NCBI GenBank assembly: GCA_014360845.1
Contig: JACIWR010000005.1
Coordinates: 1-33,547, forward strand
Length of the DNA stretch: 33,547 nucleotides
Origin: Anaerolineae bacterium
Lineage (GTDB): Bacteria > Chloroflexota > Anaerolineae > JACIWR01
Direction: 5' to 3'
The translations under genes were made by a program, and so were the position numbers. Every line of letters begins with the position of its first letter. Position 1 is the stretch's first letter. This document shows, piece after piece, positions 1 through 5,708 of the stretch. The notes beneath the pieces are model-generated. The model saw only the letters and a list, made by a program, of their open reading frames with translations. It was not told the origin of the DNA and ran no database searches.

Positions 1-20
1 ATACAGCGCCCCCAGACAAA

Positions 21-49
21 TTGCCTGTATTACAGAGATATGGTAGAAT
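21..49 (+). promoter_or_regulatory. Candidate sigma70-type promoter
   Basis: A TTGCCT box at 21-26 is followed after 17 bases by TAGAAT at 44-49. Transcription would start near 56, at the beginning of the hairpin repeat array, and would lead into the coding region at 360. The boxes are reasonable but not full consensus, and there is no experimental support. Confidence 0.4.
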
Positions 50-55
50 AATGAT

Positions 56-332
56 GGCGGCGCTGGGTAACTTCCCAGATTGAAAAACCCATCCAGCACC
101 GGCTCTTCAGGCCGGTGCTGGCGGCGCTGGGTAACTTCCCAGATTGAAAAACCCATCCAGCACCGGCTCTTCAGGCCGGTGCTGGCGGCGCTGGGTAACT
201 TCCCAGATTGAAAGACCCATCCAACACCGGCTCTTCAGGCCGGTGCGACATCGAAAGACCCTTCCAGCACCGGCTCTTCAGACCGGTGCGACATCGAAAG
301 ACCCTTCCAGCACCGGCTCTTCAGGCTGGTGC
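56..332. repeat. Tandem array of five hairpin-forming repeats
   Basis: Three copies of a 64-bp unit begin at 56, 120 and 184 (the third slightly diverged and short), followed by two copies of a related 43-bp unit at 247-289 and 290-332. Every copy contains an inverted repeat with a stem like CAGCACCGGC / GCCGGTGCTG and a loop around TCTTCAG; the last copies carry stem changes (GACCGGTGC, GCTGGTGC). No unique spacers separate them, so this is not a CRISPR array. The array lies between a promoter-like site and the ribosome-binding site of the next gene, so it would be transcribed as a string of hairpins in the 5' UTR. Confidence 0.9.
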
Positions 333-359
333 AACCCTATCCATATGCAGGAGATTCTG

Positions 360-1526
360 ATGGCGAAGAAAAAAAGGAAACAGAAAAAAGATAAGAAAAA
401 GAGGCAAAGACAAAGACGCACCCAGCAGCAGCAGCGAACCAGGCCCCGCTCCCCCATCCCTGCCTCAGTTCCAGATGAACAAATGGTGTTGAAAGCATTT
501 CTGACGATGGAAACGCTGGCCGACGAGCCTGAATTCAGCGACTTTAAGCTAGATGAACACGCTGCGGACATCATTGCAAGAACGATCGCCGACTCCGACG
601 ACGAGATACAGCGCCTGGAGAAAGCCGGTGACGAGAAAGCGATAGACCGATTAATCTCCGAAGCCAGCTTAGAAGCCTTGGAGAAGATAGTCACTCCGGC
701 GCTCAAGAACGATATCCGCCAGCGGCTGAAGCATTTGAGCCGCCGCCTGCAACAAGAAGGACAAATGGAACGAGCCGAGAGCATTGCCACTCTGGCATAC
801 ATTCTCGACTTTCCCGCCTTCCCGTGGATGCTTTTTACACCACTGACTGAAGCCTTCCGAAACACGGTGCAGCAGATCCTGAGCATGGTAACCATCTATC
901 ATTACATCGCTGAAGCCGTAGGCCACCCTGTGGATGACTTGTCGCCAGAAGAACTAATGAATCTACTGAACGACCCCAAAGTCGCGAGCTATATCGAAGA
1001 ACTATACGAAGAAGACGAGACCTTACGGGAGTTCCTGGACAGTCAGTTTGAGCGTGCGGAAGATGAGCTTATAGATCTGCTCTTCACCAATCAAATCCAC
1101 CTGGGACTGTTCACCTTCGAAGAACTGGCGCTGGGTATTGCCTGGAGCGACAAAACACTGGAAGAGGCTGGCATCACCGATGACGAGATACAGTATACTC
1201 AAGTAGTGCTCGAAGCCTGCTTCGAGACTCTTTCTCACCTCTACACGCCAGAACAAAGAGAGCAATGGCGACATCGCCTGGAACAGGCGGAAAAAGAAGC
1301 GAGGTTTTCGAGAGAAGCACAGGTTGCGTTAAAAGTAGTTCTCCCTACCCTGTCCGATCCTGAGTATGCCGACGCTCCAAGCCATCTGCTTCTCTGCGCC
1401 TATATTGGTGAAATAAACAGATTGCAGGAGCAACTCTCTACCTCCGATTCACCCGAAGCTCAGGCGCAACTGGCATTGATACAACAAATCAAGGACCGAT
1501 TAAAAGCAGGAGAACCGCCCTGGTGA
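360..1526 (+). CDS. Hypothetical protein with lysine/arginine-rich start and long helical body
   Basis: I do not recognise this 388-aa protein. The ORF track opens at 144, but those first 72 codons are the hairpin repeat array. The ATG at 360 follows an AGGAG box (349-353) and is the better start. Residues 1-32 are almost entirely Lys, Arg and Gln (MAKKKRKQKK...), suggesting binding to nucleic acid or ribosomes, or a disordered tail. The remainder is rich in Glu, Leu and Ala, looks all-helical, and includes short hydrophobic stretches near residues 150-180. There is no signal peptide, cysteine motif or P-loop. The MoaD-like gene follows 64 bp downstream on the same strand, so the two may be cotranscribed. 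Coding status is well supported by length and composition; function is unknown. Confidence 0.75.
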   Translation: MAKKKRKQKKDKKKRQRQRRTQQQQRTRPRSPIPASVPDEQMVLKAFLTMETLADEPEFSDFKLDEHAADIIARTIADSDDEIQRLEKAGDEKAIDRLISEASLEALEKIVTPALKNDIRQRLKHLSRRLQQEGQMERAESIATLAYILDFPAFPWMLFTPLTEAFRNTVQQILSMVTIYHYIAEAVGHPVDDLSPEELMNLLNDPKVASYIEELYEEDETLREFLDSQFERAEDELIDLLFTNQIHLGLFTFEELALGIAWSDKTLEEAGITDDEIQYTQVVLEACFETLSHLYTPEQREQWRHRLEQAEKEARFSREAQVALKVVLPTLSDPEYADAPSHLLLCAYIGEINRLQEQLSTSDSPEAQAQLALIQQIKDRLKAGEPPW

Positions 1527-1590
1527 GCTCCCCTTGCTGGTCACTCACCGACACCTACGACTACACGAAAGAGAAGGATAGAGGAAAGAA

Positions 1591-1965
1591 ATGATCAACC
1601 TGGAAGTCTGGCTGTACGGCCCCCTAGCCCGCTACGGCGGAGATGCCGCCACCCCGACCCATGCTCAGCTTCTCCTGCAGGTCCCAGAAGGCACCACCGT
1701 GGGCGATCTGGTGAAGCAGTTGGGCATTCCCCTCGAGGAGAAGGGCATCACCTTCATCAACGGTCAATTGAGCGACATGCCCGGCCTGGCCGCCGACCTG
1801 GAACGCGTGCTTGAAGATGGAGACCGCATTGGGATGTTCTCTCCTGGCAGCATGTGGCCATTCCAATATCGCCTGGGAGCGAACATGGCCCCAGAACTAC
1901 AGGAGAAGTTGGAAAAACGCGAGCAAGGCTCGCTGCACCATTCATATAAAGCCGGGCAGGAGTAA
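1591..1965 (+). CDS. MoaD/ThiS-family ubiquitin-like protein without C-terminal Gly-Gly
   Basis: This 124-aa protein begins like a beta-grasp sulfur carrier: a leading strand (INLEVWLYGPLARY), then PEGTTVGDLVKQLGI, FINGQ, and the LEDGDRIGMFSP strand usually found just before the end of MoaD. Classical MoaD and ThiS end there in Gly-Gly, which is adenylated and thiocarboxylated. Here the chain continues for about 35 residues (SMWPFQYRLGAN..., ending HHSYKAGQE) and no Gly-Gly is present. It may be a structural or regulatory relative, or need processing. The start is supported by GGATAGAGGAA a few bases upstream. A second MoaD-like gene with a normal end lies in the AOR operon at 8708. Family is fairly certain; role is open. 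Confidence 0.75.
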   Translation: MINLEVWLYGPLARYGGDAATPTHAQLLLQVPEGTTVGDLVKQLGIPLEEKGITFINGQLSDMPGLAADLERVLEDGDRIGMFSPGSMWPFQYRLGANMAPELQEKLEKREQGSLHHSYKAGQE

Positions 1966-1973
1966 AAACCGCA

Positions 1974-2024
1974 GGGGCCGCCTCACAAGCCCTGCACTGC
2001 GCAGGAGGCTTGCAAAGCGGCCCC
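1974..2024. terminator. Long hairpin after the MoaD-like gene
   Basis: GGGGCCGC at 1974-1981 pairs with GCGGCCCC ending at 2024, with an inner CAAGCC / GGCTTG match. It begins 8 bases after the stop codon, as expected for a transcription terminator, although the following T-tract is weak (ATTTT after a few bases). Confidence 0.55.
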
Positions 2025-2119
2025 ACTGATTTTCCCCGCTCCCGGCGGGTCCATACACCGCAAGTCAAGAACCTGGCCGCGCCGGCCGGAAAGCCTGCGC
2101 CACAGGCCACCCACAACCA

Positions 2120-2143
2120 GCACCGCCTGTTTCACGGCGGTGC
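2120..2143. repeat. Perfect 8-bp-stem hairpin between convergent genes
   Basis: GCACCGCC and GGCGGTGC are separated by an 8-base loop. It lies 56 bp beyond the stop of the minus-strand DUF362 gene and could stop or stabilise transcripts arriving from either side. No clear T-tract follows on either strand. The remaining sequence of the 1966-2198 gap shows no convincing gene. Confidence 0.45.
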
Positions 2144-2198
2144 GCCCTCCCAACCCGCCCTACTACCGCGAGAAGGCCCCACTGCGGATTTGGAGGCC

Positions 2199-3323
2199 TT
2201 ACACCTCAACCAACTCGTACTTCTGACTGCCCAAGCCAATGCGCGCCGCGGCATTGATGTGCAACTGTCCGTCCACACCTAACGCCCCGGCCAGCACGCG
2301 CTGCCCCACCTTCACCCCGCGATCCTCGGCCAGCGAATACGGCAGCGGCACCGCGTTGTTGATCAAGTCCAGGGCTGCCTGCTCCACGGCCACGATGTCC
2401 GCCGAGGCCAGGATACCCTGATCCTGCACCAGCGGCGTATCGGCCATGGGCATGCAATCGCATTCCGGCTGCACCTCCAGCACGAAGTTGAAGAACAGCA
2501 CCTTGCCCGGCTGGAAAGTGCTCAGCACCGCCTTGGCCCCCTCGGCCAGCGCCATCTGGAACTCGTCCTCACCGCGCTTCTGCAACTTGATCGCATCCTC
2601 CGGGCAGACGCGCTCGCAGCGCCCGCAACGCCAGCACTTCTCATCGTCCACGACCAGCCCCCCATCTACCTCTGAGATAGCTTCCGTGGGACAGACGTGC
2701 AGGCATTGCAGACACATGATACACAACTCCGCATCCCGCATAACGGACGACTCCGCACCGGCAGCATGAAGATGACCGCGGGCCTGCTTCCAGTCGCCGC
2801 TGCGATGGCGACCGGCCACACCGCCCATGGCCAGATTTTTGATCGCCCCGCCGAAGCCGGCCTCGATATGCCCCTTGCAATGGCTGACCACGATCATCGC
2901 TGGCGCGTCGTGGATGGCCGAAGCGACGCGCACACTGCCCAACACCGGCCCTGCCGGCACCTCGATGCTATCGAAACCAAAAAGGCCATCGGCCAGGATC
3001 ACCGGGCAGCCCACCGACTGGGGATTGATGCCGTTTTGATTCGCCACCTCCAGATAATCCCAGCCCTGGATGCGCACCGTGTCGCAGACGAAAGGCTTAC
3101 CGCCCACCGCTTTCACCGCCTCCACGATTTTGCGCAGGAAAACCGGGCGCACGATGCGGTGAGCCCCTTCCGAGCCAAAGTGGGTCTTGATGGCCACGTA
3201 CTCCCCCTTGGCGATGGCCTGGCTAAAATCTAACTTCTCAATCAGGCGCTCCAATCCGGCCACCTGACTGGCACTATAATCCCAACGTTTTGCCCGGGCC
3301 GGGGCAAAGTACACCTTGCTCAT
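2199..3323 (-). CDS. DUF362 family protein with two [4Fe-4S] ferredoxin motifs
   Basis: This 374-aa protein matches the DUF362 family (PF04015) over residues 1-190 (IKTHFGSEGAHRIVRP, the VCDT segment, GFGGAIKNLAMG). Two ferredoxin-type cluster motifs follow: C201-x2-C204-x2-C207-x3-C211-P and C230-x2-C233-x2-C236-x3-C240-P, each able to hold a [4Fe-4S] cluster. It is probably a cytoplasmic electron-transfer or iron-sulfur protein; the reaction of DUF362 proteins is not established. The start is supported by GAGGAGGAG just upstream. It is the last of three closely spaced minus-strand genes, 45 bp after the homoserine dehydrogenase-like gene, so an operon is likely. Family assignment is strong and biological role unknown. 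Confidence 0.9.
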   Translation of the reverse strand: MSKVYFAPARAKRWDYSASQVAGLERLIEKLDFSQAIAKGEYVAIKTHFGSEGAHRIVRPVFLRKIVEAVKAVGGKPFVCDTVRIQGWDYLEVANQNGINPQSVGCPVILADGLFGFDSIEVPAGPVLGSVRVASAIHDAPAMIVVSHCKGHIEAGFGGAIKNLAMGGVAGRHRSGDWKQARGHLHAAGAESSVMRDAELCIMCLQCLHVCPTEAISEVDGGLVVDDEKCWRCGRCERVCPEDAIKLQKRGEDEFQMALAEGAKAVLSTFQPGKVLFFNFVLEVQPECDCMPMADTPLVQDQGILASADIVAVEQAALDLINNAVPLPYSLAEDRGVKVGQRVLAGALGVDGQLHINAAARIGLGSQKYELVEV

Positions 3324-3368
3324 TACTCCTCCTCTTTGCTTCTCGCTCGTTACTCGTTACTCAACTGG

Positions 3369-4409
3369 CTACTGACCACAGAAAATATCCATGATGTCCC
3401 GCAACATCGTCGCCGCCGAGGGCAGCGGTGTGGGCTCGTCAATGGCAGCCATCACCGTGCCGTAGATGTCGGTGTGATAGACAACCCCCATCTGCTTGCG
3501 GCCCAGATGGGCCAGGAAGTGCTCGGCGGGCAGAGGCGTGGGAGCCACGCGCAAGTCCACGCCGCCGTCGGCACGGCGCTCGGCGGTGACCACCAGCTTG
3601 TAGACCCGGCCCTCCCGCCGCGCGGCCAGCACCTCGGCCCCGCTGATACCGGTGATGCCGGCGCGCTCCACGTCCTCCAGCCGGGCGGGGAAGTCCATCA
3701 CCGCGTTGACCAGGATGACCAGCTTGGCCGCCGCGTCCCAGCCGTCCAGGTCGAAGGACGGATCGGCCTCCAAAACCCCTTCGGCCCGTGCCCGCTCCAG
3801 CGCTTCATCCCAGGGCAACCCCTCAGCCAGCAACTCCAGGATGTAGCCGGTGACCAGATTGGGCACGGCCTCGATACACCGGACGACGGCCCCGCGCAGG
3901 TCGCGCTGACCGATGTACAGAGCGGGCAATCCCCCGGCGACGGTGCCGTCGAAGCGCAGTTGCACCCCCTGCCGGGCTGCCAGGTTGTGGAGTTCCTGGT
4001 AGGCCAGGACCAGGGGCCCCTTGTTGGGAGTGACCACGTGCATGCCCCGCTCCAGCGCCAGACGCACGTGAGTCAGGCCCGGTTCCGCTCCCCGCTGCAA
4101 ATTGACCGGCGAAGCCTCGCAGAGCAGATCGGCCTCGGCGTAGGCCACAAGATTGGCAGCCTGTCCCGGTCGCCCCACCAGGGGATAATCGGCGACCGTC
4201 CCCCCGTCCTGCTTAATCTGCGAGATGAGGGCCGGGTTCAGACCCTGAGGGTCATAGGCCAACCCCCGGCTATCGGCCGCCCCGACCAGCAGCAGGCGCA
4301 GACCATAGCGCTCCTCGACAGGAGGCCCTTTCTCCGCCAACAGGTCACAGAAGCGGCGGCCCAGGTTACCCAGGCCCACCAACAAGATACGCACAGTTTG
4401 AGTACTCAT
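3369..4409 (-). CDS. Homoserine dehydrogenase family protein
   Basis: The track opens this frame at 4697, but the real start is probably the ATG at 4409, which overlaps the stop of the upstream gene in an ATGA arrangement and gives 346 aa. Residues 9-15 (LLVGLGNLG) form the NAD(P)-binding fold. TPNKGPL (127-133), GTVAGGLP (155-162), and EADPSFDLDG with WDAAAKL containing Lys229 match the catalytic domain of homoserine dehydrogenases, which reduce aspartate semialdehyde to homoserine for threonine and methionine synthesis. There is no C-terminal ACT domain. The usual LNGTTNYIL segment is altered to PNLVTGYIL, so substrate choice might differ from standard ThrA/Hom. Fold is near certain; homoserine as substrate is likely but unproven. 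Confidence 0.85.
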   Translation of the reverse strand: MSTQTVRILLVGLGNLGRRFCDLLAEKGPPVEERYGLRLLLVGAADSRGLAYDPQGLNPALISQIKQDGGTVADYPLVGRPGQAANLVAYAEADLLCEASPVNLQRGAEPGLTHVRLALERGMHVVTPNKGPLVLAYQELHNLAARQGVQLRFDGTVAGGLPALYIGQRDLRGAVVRCIEAVPNLVTGYILELLAEGLPWDEALERARAEGVLEADPSFDLDGWDAAAKLVILVNAVMDFPARLEDVERAGITGISGAEVLAARREGRVYKLVVTAERRADGGVDLRVAPTPLPAEHFLAHLGRKQMGVVYHTDIYGTVMAAIDEPTPLPSAATMLRDIMDIFCGQ

Positions 4410-5005
4410 CGAGTCATCACCTCCGCCAAACTTGATAACCAATCGCGCGCCGCCTGAGGGGAGCGCAAGTGCACCACTGTGAGATGGGCGTACTCTGGTC
4501 GGCTGAACAGAAAGGGGTACTCCCTTCGTCTTCTGCGATAGGTTTGCAGGGCCCACAGGAAGATGGAATCGCGACTGAAGAGTTGCGGCCACAGCCGTTC
4601 CCGGTTGCCGTTCCACAGCTCCTCCTGCTTGATAACCCGCCGCAAAGTCCGCCACACCAGTCGCCCCATAATCACCGGTAAAGCATAATCCAACCACACA
4701 ACCGTATCGGCCCGGGCCCAGATAATATCGCGCACCTTGCTGTAATTGCCGTCAACGACCCATCGGTCGCCCCGCAACGCCCGCCTGGTACGCTCCCGAA
4801 ATACATCATCCGGCACCGGCGTCCAGTTGGCAGCCCAGTGGAGAGCGTCCAGTTCCACGTGAGGGCACCCGGTCAACCGCGAGACGTGACAGGCCAAAGT
4901 CGTTTTGCCCGACCCGGTGGTGCCCACCACGGCTATACGCCGCCCTCCTGCCGGTTGAGACGCGCTCTTGAGTTGGAACAGTGGCCTGCTCATCTCTGAT
5001 GACAT
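4406..5005 (-). CDS. P-loop kinase-like protein (adenylate kinase/FlaR-like)
   Basis: A clear Walker A motif GTTGSGKTT lies at residues 28-36 of the 199-aa protein read from the ATG at 5005. HVELDALHW, then GDRWVVDGNYSKVRDIIWARADTVVWLDY, match small P-loop proteins often annotated as adenylate kinase-like or topology modulation protein FlaR. Such proteins are presumed nucleotide or small-molecule kinases; the substrate is unknown. The track starts at a GTG at 5065; the ATG at 5005 has a GGGG box about nine bases upstream, and an ATG at 4993 is also possible. The stop overlaps the next gene by ATGA, so the two are probably translationally coupled. Confidence 0.8.
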   Translation of the reverse strand: MSSEMSRPLFQLKSASQPAGGRRIAVVGTTGSGKTTLACHVSRLTGCPHVELDALHWAANWTPVPDDVFRERTRRALRGDRWVVDGNYSKVRDIIWARADTVVWLDYALPVIMGRLVWRTLRRVIKQEELWNGNRERLWPQLFSRDSIFLWALQTYRRRRREYPFLFSRPEYAHLTVVHLRSPQAARDWLSSLAEVMTR

Positions 5006-5077
5006 CAAGTCAATCCCCGTTACTGAACTTCGGCGAACAATCCTCTCCCGTTCCCAGCGGGTCACAGAAAACGCCTT

Positions 5078-5083
5078 ATTTTA
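5078..5083 (-). promoter_or_regulatory. Possible -10 box for the minus-strand operon
   Basis: On the minus strand TAAAAT lies about 70 bases upstream of the ATG at 5005, in an A/T-rich stretch. No good -35 box is visible at the right distance, so this is only a weak candidate. Confidence 0.2.
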
Positions 5084-5108
5084 CCACATTTTCCCCATTC
5101 GAAGAAAA

Positions 5109-5137
5109 CCAGCACCGACCAGCAGAGCCGGTGCTGG
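5109..5137. repeat. Single hairpin related to the 56-332 repeat array
   Basis: CCAGCACCG and CGGTGCTGG form a 9-bp stem with an 11-base loop. Read on the minus strand it begins CCAGCACCGGCTCT, the same sequence as the stem and loop start of the five-copy array at 56-332, so it belongs to the same repeat family in the opposite orientation. On the minus strand the stem is followed by TTTTCTT, so it could also act as a terminator in that direction. Confidence 0.7.
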
Positions 5138-5159
5138 ACACCCCGGCAATAATTTATGT

Positions 5160-5188
5160 TTGACAATTCGTGGTCTTTGAGGTATTAT
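5160..5188 (+). promoter_or_regulatory. Strong sigma70-type promoter of the AOR leader
   Basis: TTGACA (5160-5165), a 17-base spacer and TATTAT (5183-5188) are close to the bacterial consensus. Transcription would begin near 5195, more than 500 bases before the AOR start codon, leaving a long structured leader. The box quality stands out in this GC-rich window. Confidence 0.75.
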
Positions 5189-5194
5189 AAAAAT

Positions 5195-5385
5195 ATCCAA
5201 AAACAGCACTACGTCTGTGCGCGGGAGAAAGCCCTCCGACTCATCGTGTTCCCTCTGGGACAGATGAGCGATAAGGTGTGGGGAGCAATTCCCACGCCCG
5301 CCGTGTTTGCAAAGGAGGAGCTCCGCCGATCTATCCGCACCGCCCGGCCGGTGACGGATCAGAAGGGGAGCGACCTCCTTTTTTT
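5195..5385 (+). ncRNA. Candidate structured, terminated leader RNA or small RNA (~190 nt)
   Basis: The stretch between the consensus promoter and a T7 tract contains successive stems: GCAC/GTGC (5206-5220), a small GGAG/CTCC stem (5224-5237), CTCATC/GATGAG with inner TGTTCCC/GGGACA (5240-5268), GGTGTGGG/CCCACGCC (5275-5298), and a long terminator rod (5311-5385). No convincing ORF or ribosome-binding site is present. A strong promoter, dense pairing and intrinsic terminator suggest either an independent small RNA or a riboswitch/attenuator controlling the tungstoenzyme operon. I cannot assign it to a known family by eye; it does not look like 6S, SRP, RNase P or tmRNA. Confidence 0.55.
5311..5385 (+). 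terminator. Rod-like intrinsic terminator in the AOR leader
   Basis: AAAGGAGG (5311-5318) pairs with CCTCCTTT (5374-5381). Inside it, GCTCC pairs with GGAGC, and ATCCG-CACCG pairs with CGGTG-a-CGGAT around a 6-base loop. Seven T residues (5379-5385) end the structure. This is a textbook intrinsic terminator located about 325 bases upstream of the AOR start. The GGAGG arm could alternatively pair with CCCTCC at 5232-5237, which would allow attenuation control. Confidence 0.7.
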
Positions 5386-5530
5386 GATGGGTTTCGGATT
5401 AGGTCCGACGGCGAATCGGTAACGTCGTGCCATTCCGACACGGCCCGAGTTGGGCTGAGAAGGGGGGTGATGCAAAACGCAATAAAAACCTCTTGTGCCC
5501 CGGTTTTGGCAGATCTGATCAACCTGGTAC

Positions 5531-5665
5531 TCTCCCTATAGAGTGTTGGCGACCGGCCATTCCCATGCGGGGCCTCTTGCTTCCACCGCATTGCCAGATG
5601 CGGTGGCACGGCGGCGGGATCTAACCATCTCGCCAGAGCAGCAGGGCCATAACACTCAGGGGGAG
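5531..5665 (+). promoter_or_regulatory. Second structured leader domain, possible riboswitch
   Basis: GAGTGTT (5541-5547) pairs perfectly with AACACTC (5651-5657), flanked by CTCCCT/AGGGGGAG and GGC/GCC, closing a domain of about 110 bases. Inside is a perfect 9-bp hairpin CCACCGCAT/ATGCGGTGG (5583-5606). The domain ends about 45 bases before the AOR start codon. Molybdenum/tungsten cofactor (Moco/Tuco) riboswitches are known upstream of such genes, so this is an obvious candidate, but I cannot confirm the conserved core by eye. A weak promoter-like pair, TTGGCA (5506) and TACTCT (5528), sits just upstream, so this part might be transcribed separately. Confidence 0.4.
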
Positions 5666-5708
5666 ACTACCACCAATTTGAACTATTCAGACAAGGGGGT
5701 AAGTTCAA

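Noticed and set aside
56-332. CRISPR array
   Set aside because: Units are directly adjacent with no unique spacers and consist of strong hairpins.
144-359. Track start of the first ORF
   Set aside because: The first 72 codons are translated hairpin repeats; the ATG at 360 has a ribosome-binding site.
3336-4457. A 373-aa plus-strand ORF
   Set aside because: It is the antisense shadow of the homoserine dehydrogenase gene; composition is Gln/Pro/Gly-rich and unlike a real protein.
5452-5460. TPP riboswitch from GGGCTGAGA
   Set aside because: The CTGAGA box is present but the second conserved TPP half (the CCTGATC...GCGTAGGGA type) is not found at the right place, and the downstream gene is not a thiamine gene.
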